Source of the DNA: Mya arenaria
Lineage: Eukaryota; Mollusca; Bivalvia; Myida; Myidae
Direction: 5' to 3'
Length of the DNA: 64,000 nucleotides
NCBI RefSeq assembly: GCF_026914265.1
Contig: NC_069135.1
Span: forward strand, 32,842,756-32,906,755
This document shows positions 36,701 through 47,400 of this stretch, piece by piece. The notes beneath the pieces are model-generated. The model did no database searches and was not told where the DNA came from. It was given only the letters and a program-made list of their open reading frames with translations. Position 1 is the first letter of the stretch; each line of letters starts with the position of its first letter. A program made the position numbers and the translations under genes.

Positions 36701-38029
36701 ATAAATGTTTAGAATGGTCTAAGTTAAAAGTTTGTTATACATGAAACAGATTTTCAGAAAAGATGAAAAATAGTGCTCAATGAACCATCCAAATTTCTAC
36801 AGTTGATGTTGATTTGAAACGCAAAAATGTGACAGAAAGGTACAGTTAAGTGCATATTTCATTTCCTATTAAGGAAATGAAGTTACAATATAAATATTTA
36901 TCATATGGGGATTTTACTCCCCCTGCTTCTTATACTTATCAGACGAACAAGGTATGTCATTAGTGTAATGACATGCATACATTATGTTTTAATGGCAAAT
37001 TAATGCTTCAATTATTTTTTTATTATTTTATACAGCTTAAACACATAAATTTCAAATTTAGAAAATGCTAATTGAGGACAAGACTCCCGGTTCTGTTTTT
37101 AATATTAAAAACTACTACTGTCAAAATGGAATTTGACCCTTTTGGTATAAATCATGCGGAACCAAAGAGAAGGTAATTAACTTTGTTTGATTAGTGATTT
37201 GAAGAGTAAATGAGTTGACGTTTATCAATTATCATAAAGAAAGTTTTGAAGATATCTTTTAAATTCAGGATGATATCCCGAAAAAACCTCAGTGCCCAAA
37301 AACTTGCCTACTTGTAAGATATCTAGTCAGTGATAAGTTGATTTGTATGTCTGTAAGAATTTAAGCAAACTAAAAAAAGTAATTAAAAAAAGTAATTACA
37401 ATGTTATATTACAGCTTGGACTTATATGCAGAATATCGATGGCCTCACTTCAAAATGTTGATTTAATCTAGGTAATTTAATTACACATTTTTTTTACAAT
37501 GTTGTAGTTACAATTTCTGAAGGTTTGGCATTTTCGCTTCTCTGTGTGCTGTCCAATCACTGCTTGACATTTTGATCACAATATCAATTATACACCATTT
37601 TCTCATTGGGCTATTTACTCTGCATTTTGCAGTTAGATGCGGCTTGCCGTTGTGATTATAGTCATGCAGCTTCAGCATTTTGAACGGAGGCCATCGTTTT
37701 GTAGGAATTGGCATAATAGCACATTAAATTTGGAGTGATTATAATTTCCTGTCACTGTGTCATTTAAAAACTTACGGATTTTCATAATCAGGACCTCTCC
37801 CAGTACAATGTATAGGATCAAGTTCATCCTTAGGATAAGCATGTTTCATGTAATTGTCATATCCGAAATAGAACATTTCTTTGACACCCTTAAGCGTCTC
37901 CAACCGTTCACTTTCTGAGAAATACCCGAATTTCTCATCGTATGGACTCCAAAAGTTCTTGAAAAAGTGCTCATTGCTAGTCGTGTGCCATATACACACT
38001 ACAAAGAACACCAACGACAGTTTATACAT
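21714..38029 (-). CDS. EDEM1: EDEM1, ER degradation-enhancing alpha-mannosidase-like protein
   Basis: Thirteen in-phase exons encode 587 residues: 37776-38029, 36607-36679, 36275-36375, 35853-36024, 35292-35475, 34911-35002, 34577-34659, 32265-32385, 24431-24535, 23471-23610, 22605-22701, 22035-22277 and 21714-21812. Residues 1-18 are a signal peptide. The GH47 domain follows: [49 protein letters not shown] (with the family's catalytic Glu), [70 protein letters not shown] and FNTEGHIF (calcium-site Thr). It aligns along its length with human EDEM1. Known role: an ER-lumen mannosidase-like factor that delivers misfolded glycoproteins to ER-associated degradation, induced by IRE1-XBP1. Exon 8 to 9 spans a 7.7-kb intron filled by a foldback element. 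The gene is head-to-head with vezatin. Confidence 0.96.
23690..24300. repeat. Decayed dispersed repeat in EDEM1 intron
   Basis: About four diverged modules with TTTCATGTCNRCTCCRTATNT, CATTGAGATGACAT and AAGGTCAAAGGTT blocks. This is bivalve-repeat style and non-coding. Confidence 0.55.
24625..25026 (-). repeat. 66-bp tandem array, six copies
   Basis: Units start GCACGTTTCCTTGTAACTGC at 24631, 24697, 24763, 24829, 24895 and 24961, and are essentially identical. On the minus strand each reads ..[20 protein letters not shown]. The core GCTCCACCTATCATGCAACC is shared with the 90-bp array at 31291-31946 and is distantly like EDEM1 exon 8. Confidence 0.92.
25205..26830 (+). repeat. 68-bp hairpin-unit minisatellite, left arm (about 24 copies)
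   Basis: Each unit contains a dyad: ACAAAG, then ATTGTTGGTGCATGCATCAA, then CAATGGTACTTTGT, giving about a 20-bp stem around GCATGC. Units differ at a few fixed positions (C/T in GCGTGC or GCATGC, GGTA or GCAG). Because 68 is not a multiple of three and no frame contains a stop, three long overlapping frames arise; these are artefacts. Confidence 0.95.
29374..29512. repeat. Long hairpin inside the foldback element
   Basis: The arms at about 29374-29433 and 29455-29512 pair through GATGTCATTTTCGG / CCGAAATGACATC and GGCTGGTCAAAGT / ACTTTGACCAGCC. The loop is about 20 bp. It looks like a small nested MITE or snap-back sequence. Confidence 0.7.
30330..30780. repeat. Bivalve-type dispersed repeat
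   Basis: Diverged modules with CATGTGTACTNTGACCTT, GTGACCTTGACC and CAAGGTCACTGCACATC lie beside the right arm of the foldback element. Confidence 0.6.
30786..31127 (-). repeat. 68-bp hairpin-unit minisatellite, right arm (five copies, inverted)
   Basis: Exact reverse-complement counterparts of the 25205-26830 units, starting GATGTGTTGTAGTTCCTTGA. Confidence 0.95.
31291..31946 (-). repeat. 90-bp tandem array, seven copies
   Basis: Period 90 (CACCTGTCATGTGACCTGCA at 31321, 31411, 31501, 31591, 31681, 31771 and 31861). Copies are almost identical. On the minus strand part of the unit reads Y*IDVMQVT*QVEQV, which lines up with [15 protein letters not shown] of EDEM1 exon 8. The plus-strand frame through the array is open only by chance of the period. 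Confidence 0.93.
31961..32050 (-). pseudogene. Decayed duplicate of EDEM1 exon 8
   Basis: About 90 bp aligns with the 3' part of exon 8 (32262-32350) on the same strand. It includes a 15-bp exact match (GCAGGGCATCTATCC) and the splice donor (GTA). Overall identity is roughly 75% by eye. A two-base length difference puts it out of the exon's frame, and the upstream part of the exon and an acceptor are missing, so it is a non-functional exon copy. It lies between the 90-bp array and the real exon. Confidence 0.65.
32105..32230 (-). mobile_element. SINE-like dispersed repeat, second copy
   Basis: Shares CTTACTTGTCCAGTTTACCGACCAC..AAACTCACAT with the 18240-18440 copy. It ends about 35 bp from the donor side of EDEM1 exon 8. 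Confidence 0.45.
32565..32715. mobile_element. Short snap-back MITE
   Basis: GGATTGATTCTT..CATG..TATGAACGCTCA near the left end pairs with TGAGCGTTCATA..CATG..AAGAATCAATCC near the right end. Arms are about 45 bp. It lies in EDEM1 intron 7. Confidence 0.75.
32801..32882. repeat. Short inverted repeat
   Basis: TTAATTTTGCATGACCCAGG pairs with CTGGTTCATGCAAAATTAA across a loop of about 40 bp. Confidence 0.6.
33376..33530. repeat. Long perfect-core hairpin in EDEM1 intron 7
   Basis: The core arms 33397-33440 and 33463-33511 (AAATATTGCATGGCTTCCAG and CTGGAAGCCATGCAATATTT at the outer ends, GTCAACAT/ATGTTGAC at the loop side) enclose a 22-nt loop. Weaker pairing (CTGTGTTC / GAACACACAG) extends to about 33376 and 33530. 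It is either a palindromic MITE or an intronic hairpin-RNA source. Confidence 0.8.
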
Positions 38030-38418
38030 ATTATTTCCATTATGTTTTCATGACAAAAGTTCATGAAGTTTACTGTCAAGTTTACAACTTTACAACAGGA
38101 TGTGCCTAACAACACAAATTATATACGTGTGCAGAAAATATAAACCTTCACGGAAACAGCTTATTGTATTCCCTTGTGTATAAACAATGTAATTAACATA
38201 ACTTAAAATGCAATGTAAAATGAGAGTTGTAAAATAATCATATCTTTCTACACCATATATCTGAAAAGTCCATCTTAATCATAAGCTTACCTATTGTACT
38301 ATTTACAGGGATTTCCTACAATTGTCCAATCAAATTAGAGGACGTGGTGTGGAATTTCCACACAGAGTAAAATGAGAAGTATTCCAAATGTGGCGGGAGA
38401 TTCTGACAGCTAATCAAC
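38030..38418. promoter_or_regulatory. Bidirectional EDEM1/vezatin promoter
   Basis: 389 bp separates the two divergent start codons (EDEM1 ATG at 38029 on minus, vezatin ATG at 38419 on plus). A CCAAT box is at 38326-38330. GGACGTGG at 38340-38347 matches the XBP1/ATF6 UPRE core TGACGTGG at seven of eight positions. EDEM1 is a known IRE1-XBP1 target in vertebrates; use of this site here is inference. Transcription starts are not visible. Confidence 0.55.
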
Positions 38419-41400
38419 ATGGATGACAATCAAGACGAAGATGTTATTTTCGAGGTAGATTTGCTTTTGGTTTCAATTATTTACTTGACAACATTGTAGT
38501 TAGTCCTAGTCTGGCTTCTGGGAAAGACTTTTTACTGTATTGAATAAACTCTTCGCCTAGTTATGGCCCCTTCGAAAAAGTAGGTGTATATTGCTTTGAA
38601 CATGTCATTCCGTCGGTCCGTTGAATAAACCTTGACTGATGGATAACTACAGTACGCTAGGGCGGTCCTCGAACACGGTAAGGGATCAAGGTTGGCCATG
38701 ACCAGAATATTTTTTATGTCAGTAGGTCAAAGGTTACAGGCATGCTGACCTCGAACACAAAAAGTTTGTTAGATTGATTTCTAGAATCTGCTTAGGCATA
38801 TGGTACTCAAACATGGTTGGTCATGACTAGCAGATGACCTCCTTTGATTCTCAGGTAAGAATGTCAAATTCAATTCTTTGAACCTGTACACCGATCAGTA
38901 ATAATAGTACGCTTAGACCTTCAGTTGTCAAACTTGTTGGAGATGTATATCATGACCTAAAATTACCCCACAGGTATTTAATGTGAAATGACTGATAAAG
39001 AGAGCATAAATGTTTTAGAAAAAGCTCTTGTGCTCTATTAATTGCTATCTGTCTGACAAGGCCCGATCAGGTACATCTGTGAGGTGACTGTGACAGCTCT
39101 TGTTAAATTTAAGTCCCTTGTATGTTCTTCCAAAAGGCCAAATATTGACGATTGCAAAAGTCTTGCAAACATGGTTAACCTTTTGCAATTTTCTTGAAAA
39201 GAATGTTCAAGGATAATGCCATATTGAAAGCTTCTAAGACTCCTTTTCAAACATATGATGCACAGTATAGCAGTTTTTTGTTCTTGCATTTTGTTAATCA
39301 ACATTACAATAACTTGTGTACATTATTCATATCTTCAGGGTTCTCCATTATATGATAGTTTGATGAAGACTGGTTCACTCGCAGAAGAGCTCTATTTTGT
39401 AGAAAAACATCATAAAAAGAACTTGACCTATGGTGATGAAGAAGTATCTCCACAAAAGGTAACAGTTCTAAATATATTTAAAACTTAAAAAAAAAAATTT
39501 GTTAACTGTCATAATTTTTACAGTCATTTATCATTTTGCTTTATTTCTTGCATCCATTTGATTGTTATTTTTATGTATTCATAATAAAGCATACCATGTT
39601 AATTTAAGTGTGCTGTTGACAAGTTTTGAGTATACTATTGACCATTGATATAATTATTCATTATCATTGTTAATTATTCAAACCAAGGAGTTGTTAGTTC
39701 AAGCCAAACCAAGGGTTAGGTACTTTTTAATGAACTTGAAATTTACACCAGTACTAGTATAAGTACCATCACTGTATTCACAGCAAACAAACTTGAGCAT
39801 GTTTCTATAAGCTACAAGCTTTTTATTTAGTAAACTTATAAAATGAAAGTATTTGTTTGAGAAAAAAAATAACATTATTAAGCATTGATTAACATTTTCA
39901 GAAGCCGAGAAGTGTTTGGATGAAAGCAGTGTCTTTGTTTCATTTGCTGAGACTTTTTGTATCTCCAAAGGTGTTCGATATTGTAAGTCATTGGTTCAAT
40001 TATCAATGGGTGGTTTTCTCACCATTTTTGAAATTTGGCCTTTCTGAGAACCGGTACTATAGAGAAATCCATTTGACTTTTATTGGGAAATTAAAATTTG
40101 CCAAGGAAAGAACAAGAATGCTGTAAGAATTAGCCACAAAGATAATATAATGTGATATAGTTTGTTAATCTAAGAATAAACCAACTCTTCCATCCAAAAA
40201 TGATTTGAGGTCCAATATTTTGTTTTTATTCCAAAACCTTAATTGGGAAATTTGATGTCATATTTGGAAAAAAAGTGTATGTTTCTGCATTGGGAATTGG
40301 ACTAAATTTGAGCCACATATTTGGTCAGAAAAACCCATGGATGTTACACATTTTAAGATACATGTATCACACATTTTAAGCTATCAATTTCAAACTAAGT
40401 GCATGTAAATGTTCACTTTCATAGCTAGTATAGAAGAAGGTATGGAGCCTTTACATCTATATATTGTCAGGAAATACTGTGAACTCTTCTAAAATAATTA
40501 CTTATATTAATATGACTAAGATTTGAACAATGACTGTTCTAAATCTTTTGAGGGGCAGGGTGGGGGAAGTCATATTTCACAATTTCATGAAAAGCTAACA
40601 TCGTGATTTTATTTGTTTCAGAAAAGCAATTGTCAGAAAGGCCTGGTAACAGTGCTGAAAACTAGCCCGTTACTACAAGAGGATGATGCAGACTTTCTTC
40701 ACTGTTACATAAGGAATGTGGACCAGACTGAAACATGTCAAAATATACAGGACATTGTGTTCAAATAGTAAATACCTTTACCATTGTTTTTGTCAAGCCT
40801 GCTTGCGGTGAGTGAGCCATAGTTGTCTCAATGGCAGTTCAGTGCATCTGTCCATCCAGACTGAATCTGTCTGGGCTGTATCTTAACCATGCATTTTAGG
40901 ACTTAAAAAAAAAACTTGCCATGAAGGTTCACCATAATGAGCAGTGTGTCACGCACAAGACTCAGGTCAGAACCTCAAAGATTAAGGTCACACTAAGATG
41001 TTTAATGTCAAAATGAGTACTTTTGATAGGACTAGTCTGGATTGAGCCTTATCATGGCTGTATCTTTACCCTGCATTTTACGATTTTCAAAAATCTTGTC
41101 AAAGGATCTGTCAATGGGCTTAGTTTAATAACCAGTCAGCTATATACTAGGTACACATTTATCAACATACAATTACATCAGATTTCGCTTGTATATGTAC
41201 ATGTATGTTTCCTGAAAAAAGCTAAGACACAGCAGGAATGTTCACATTGCTTTATTGTAAATTTTGTTTAAAAGTCTAAAAACCATACAGCTTACAATGG
41301 TGAAAAAAACAACACTATTGAAATGCATCAGACAGACTGTAACAGGCATTCATAATTTATTTTCAGTTTGAAGAACTTTTCAGTACCATACCTGTGTTCT

Positions 41401-44400
41401 TTCATATACCTACACATGTTTCGACCAAACGTCCTCTCGACAACTTCTTGGACAGCCCCTACATCATATTCTCTCGCAGGGATTTGTTCAACAACCCTCA
41501 TCATTAGTGTGTGGCATACTGTGACAAGATTTCACCAAATATATTTGCATAGAGACAAGATTGACCAGGTTGAAGAGTTTCTAACCAGGAATAAGAATTT
41601 TACTATGGCCTGTAAGAAATGCTTGAGGCTCATACAGGAGACGGAACTGGTAGCAAGAGGTTTCACACTGTAAGTGTATCAAATCATACTTTCTTCCAGG
41701 GCTTTTTCTATAGTACCCAAAGCAAAATATAAGATATTTTTCCCAATTTTCAGGATAAAAATCCTAATAAGAAAAGAACGATTTTTTTTTTTTAGAAAGT
41801 CTTACCTGTACTGGTTCATTTTCAACATCCTCATAAATTATGTGATGTAAAGTTTTTTTGATAACTGAACTCGGAAATCATTGATTTTTGTTACATTCAG
41901 AGATCAGTATGAAATATTATCTGTCATGATTTATTGCAATAGATATATTTACACCCCAAGGATTGATATTTTTTTGGTCTTTAAAAGGGAAAATAAACTA
42001 ATATTAAATCATTTCCTAATTCGCTGGAGACTAGACAGCTTTTTCTTTTAAATATAAAATTTCCCAATTTTGGCATTTTCATGACGCAAAATTTCCCAAA
42101 ATGTCTAGGGTCTTTTTCCCAAAAATGGGCAGAAAAAGCCCTGACTTTTTCATTCTCTAAAATTAATCATTATATATTTTTCCTAAGCAATAATTTATTC
42201 ATGTCGAATGGCTTTAAGAGAGGTCATTTTAGGAAAATCTTATGAACCCTGTCCTTCATAGAAAGGATGTTTCAACAGCTTTCCCTAGTTAATCCTCTTG
42301 TTATATAACTTTAAGAGTCAATGGGGCTAAGGAAAGAGAATTAAAAGCTATGTAATTAAAGGAAAGGGTTAAGAATATATATTATTAAAATTGATGTTTC
42401 TTTGAAATACTTTAAATAAACATATAAAGTGTTGCTTAAAGATCATTTAAATTACACCATTTATTTCAGACACAGTTTTTAAGTAAAAGATAATGAAAGA
42501 CAAGAATAGATAATATAGAAAGGCAAGTTTTGGCAAATGTTACATTTTTGGTAATGCTTATATGTACAGGTATTTTTGTATATTTATTTGCTATATTGTT
42601 ATATTTTAAGTACTTTTTAAACCTAAATTTCTGGTACCAGTGTCAGCCAGAGGAATCCCCTGTCAAGATTAGAACTAAACGGGAAGAACGATGTTACCAT
42701 GGTAACAAGGCAGTGCCCAGGGCTAAGGAGACTAGTGTTCACGGTTGTCAGGGATGCCATGCTGACATATAGGAGTACAATACAGAAACTACTTGAACTG
42801 TATCCTTCCTTCATGGCATTTTTTACTGTATCATCATTGTTTAATTTTAAGTCATGGGTTTATAATTATCTATTATAAGACTATTTTTTGTTTTAAGTTT
42901 GTCTTGAACATTTTATATAAAGTTATCGTGGTTACAAAAGTAATTAAGCCTCATTATAATAATGCATTGACCCACTATGATTTTTTGTCACACAAATACA
43001 GTTGGCAACCTGTGTCATGGTTTTGTTTGTCAAGCAGTCAAGTTAGTAATTCTTATATTAGAATACAACCCTCTTTTTGCATCCAATTAAAATTGCAGAT
43101 ATGTGATCATTAAGTTCTAGGCTTATTTGTTCAGAATGTGTCAGCCACTCCGCTCTTTATAAGTCATAAAGATTTTACTTCATGTCATCAAACTATTACG
43201 AAGTAGTATATAATAAATTGGTTGCTTCCAATGTATGTACTATGTGTAAATAAAAAGAAAAAAACTTAACTTAAACTCTAGATATCCACTGGGCTCTGAG
43301 CTGGATGTCAAGGGAAGTTATCTAGCTTACGAACCCTTGAAGAGTTATGGTCCATGTCTACAGGAAGATATCGTTGATGAGGAGTTGTATTCTTTGACTG
43401 ATGGATACTCTGTAGTAGCTTTGAAAGTAACTAGTAAAGCATTTTTGTTTACTTCAGAATTATACTTACCATAGTTTTAACAAGATTGTTCCATTTAAAA
43501 GAAGCTGTCAAATTTTTGTTTGCTTTTTTGTTTGTCTACAAGTCAAAGTCCTGTCATAGTACAGGGCTTTTCTTGGTCATTTTTGGCTGATGCCATTGGA
43601 AAAAAGGTCAGAAAATTACAATGAAATATATATTTATCACTACTCTCAGTGTGTGTATACCATGTGATATATTACGCCATAAATGCTACATCGGAAGGCA
43701 TCATTTCGCTTCAAATGAAACCTTTAAACAAAAATAACTTGATTATTTATTCACCATTTTAAATGAAACATAGCACAGTCTATGCCATTTCCATAGCCCA
43801 ACCTTCGGAGTTTGATTGAGAGTTAATTTCACTAAATACTTTCACAAACCTTTTCACACAACCGCCGACTGATGTAGCAAAAAATATTTTGGAAACAGGA
43901 TTTTCTAAGAGTTTGAGGAAACAAATCACCAGATCAAACTCAGTCTGGTCTCTTGAAATGGCATACACTAACCTGAAAAAAAAAGAAAAGGTATCTTTGT
44001 TTTAAATCATCACTGAAAGTAAAAAGTAGCCTCCCGATTAAGCCTTCATGACGTATTTTATCTCGTTGTATACACACACTGTATTTTATTATGCAGAAGT
44101 GTTTAAGCAATTTGAAAAATTGATTTATTTATAAAAAAATCAAATTAATCAAAGTTCATGACATCAAGTGTGTTCTTTGTAAGACCGGAAGATTTTGTTG
44201 TGGCATTCATAAGTTCATAAAAATGCTTTTGAAAAATTGAACATATAGAAAATGACTTCATGTAGTTTCCAACTTTTACAAAGAATATCTCATTTCAGGG
44301 TGTATTTCATCTCTTCACATTGCACCAGTCTGAGATGATTAAATCCCTGGCTCTAGTTTACAACAGCAGTGTGGACATCCAAGGTAACGTAAGTCATAGT

Positions 44401-47400
44401 ATGTTCAACAGGCTTGGCACTATCATTCATCAGTTTAATATGTGCTGTTAATCATTAGCATTGGAAAACACTTTGAATTATAAATCTTATAGATCTTTTC
44501 TTGCTTGTAGACAAGCACTTCAGGCCTGTTTCCATAAGATAGCCTAGTCGTAAACCTTATGCTTGTAGACACATGTAAAGTAATGTGCAGAAACAAAACT
44601 TTTAACGTTCTTACCATATTTTTATTGAAACTGAGTTATGCCAAAAGCAAGGTAACGAATGGAAATTTATAATCTTTAGCATATGATATTGTCCCTTTTT
44701 TGTGTAAAACATGTATTGTAGATTTTTCTGTTTTTTAGTCAGTGATGACCACTGTAATACTATACTTTATTTTATTCCAGTGGAGAAGTTACACACATTT
44801 CTTATGGATACTGGTGACAGCCTAACCAGTTGGACTGGTTCCCTGCAGAAAGCCTATGATTTCAACAACAGCAGTTGGCAAACCACTGAACCAGTCAGCA
44901 GAAGCCCTCCACAGCACTCAGATGGTGAAAATGTCCTGGTGGCGGTACACAGTCTGGACCTTCACCTGCAGGCTGCCTTGAAAAGGTCTCCTTTATTTAT
45001 CTGATTAAAAAAAAAAAAAGAGTAATAATGATGTTTCCATAAACTGATCGTTGTTGTTGTTTTGATTATGACCAAACATGAGTATCCTGCTTGCTTTTAG
45101 TTCTACTTCTTATACAGTTAAGAGTGAAACACTATGTGTATAAAAAGAAGCAGCTATGTTCTTCTAAAAAATAATTGGGATTCCTGTACATGTAAGTAAC
45201 TTACTCTGGGTAACAGCTTTTTGCCGCATATAGGGCTAGAAGTGTTTCTTAATATTTCTTAGTTTATGTCTAATTTGTTTACAGGGTGAGAGAACTGTCA
45301 AACCAATTAGAGCAGTCCAGTGATGAGGGCCAATCAGACGCCAATCTCAAGTCACATGACTTCCCAAGTCTTATGCTGCCAATCAAATCAGAGCTGGAGT
45401 CTTGCAAGGGATGCTGGGAAGAAGCTCTGTTAAGAATTGAAAATGTCACTGGAAAGGTCAAGAAAGGTAAACTTCTCAGCGATTATACACAAATTTTGTA
45501 CCCTGGTACTAGTTATGGTCTTTAAATTTGTTTAAAGATTGTTTTTTTACTTTTTATCAGAAAGAATATCATTGGTATCATTTGGAACAATAGTTGTTAC
45601 AGACAACTTACGTGTATTCTAATTCAATGGCAAAAATACATTACCGATAAAATTATGGCCGTTTGTATATTTATGCGCCACTGGGGGGAATATTTATTTT
45701 CCCTTGTCGTCCGTTCCTCTGTCCATCCAAAGTGATTCTCTCTATGATTCAGTCTATAAGTATTATGCAAACTTGTGTCATTCAAAACTTTAAAACTATT
45801 TTACCTAGTTAGAGTCATGAAACATTAGGGTAATGTTGTTGAGATGAAGTTGTGAAGCTGCACGTAGTAAGGAGAGATTTATGGCGCTTACCACAATTGG
45901 CAAACTTTTCTTTATTTCAACTGTAATTGGAATTGAAATGACAGTTTGTCCAATCTTTCAACATCAAAACATTGTCTTTGCATTATTTTTATCCTGATAT
46001 ATTTATTCATTTATATATTATTAATAATTATAATTCATGTACACATTAAATCCTTCCATATAATGATACCAAAATAATATGTGGTCAGAAGGCATCCAAA
46101 TTTCACCAAACCTTACATCAGATACCTTAAACCTGTCATTTTGTGTCTAGTGCATTAATTTTATCTTTAAAACCCCACACTGTTTCGTTACTTTATCTCC
46201 AGATGTCTCACCTGAAGGTGGTAACAGTGCAGAGAAAGTGGAGGATAAACCTCCCCTGGCCGAAAGTCCCACCAGAGAGGTTGAAGACTACATTATTGAA
46301 GACCAGGTAGGGATGTAGGAGACATACTGATATTTTAAATGTTTATTGAATTTATGTGTTGAGATTCACTCTAACATAAATACCAGAGCCTTATTCCAAT
46401 TAATTATTTCATTTTTATTGGTGATCTATTGATAATAAAGAAACTGATTAAAACTTAACAAACTCACATTTCCTAACATTTTTTTTCCAAATTAAATGTC
46501 AATTAAGTATCATTTTAGTGAAATACAAGTATCAATTATAAAGAAGCTTATAGAAGTTAACCCCAGAAGTTAACTTTTGGCATGAAATATAACTTCAACG
46601 TTAGTTGCTCATGTGGAGGAATATATTGAATCTTACACAGAAACAAACAACTATTCTCTTCATTGTTATTGTTATCATCATTAACATTGTTATTAAATAC
46701 TTGTGAAGTGTACAAGGGTATGTGAAACAAAGTTTCAAATAACTTTTTAAGCATGAAAAAAGCCCATTAATTTTAACTAGAGCTGTCACAGGAGTGACGA
46801 ATACCCCCAAATGCCGCCTGGACACAGGAATGGCAAACCATTCCTATGAAAAGAGGCCATAACTCCAAGGTTACTGCACATTGCATCTTCTTTTATCATG
46901 CATGTATTGTTTGTCCGGAAACCGTTTTTCTATTTTCGTAACAGTGCACAAAAACCTTTACTCCACTGGCCCCATTTTCAATCACAAGCATTGTCTTCAC
47001 AGAGGCTGCCTATACAGCAAGTTTCATCACAATATCTCATGCCCAATTAAAGTTATGAAGCAGAAACCATTTTTCTATTTTTAGTAACAGTGACCCTGAC
47101 CTTGGCCCCACCAGCCCCAATATGGAACTTGACCTGTATCTTCTGATGTTACACCTGTGTACCAAAAAATGTTCAAACCTGTCAAGCCTTTCATGAGTTA
47201 TCGTCCGGAAACCATTTTTCTATTTTTAGTAACAGTGACCTTGACCCCACCAGCCCCAATATCGAACTTGATCTGTATCTTCTGATGTTACACCTGTGTA
47301 CCAAAAATTGTTCAAATCCGTTTAGCCTTTCATGAGTTATCGTCCAGAAACCGTTTTTCTTTTTTTAGTAACAGTGACCTTGACCTTGGCCCCACCAGCC

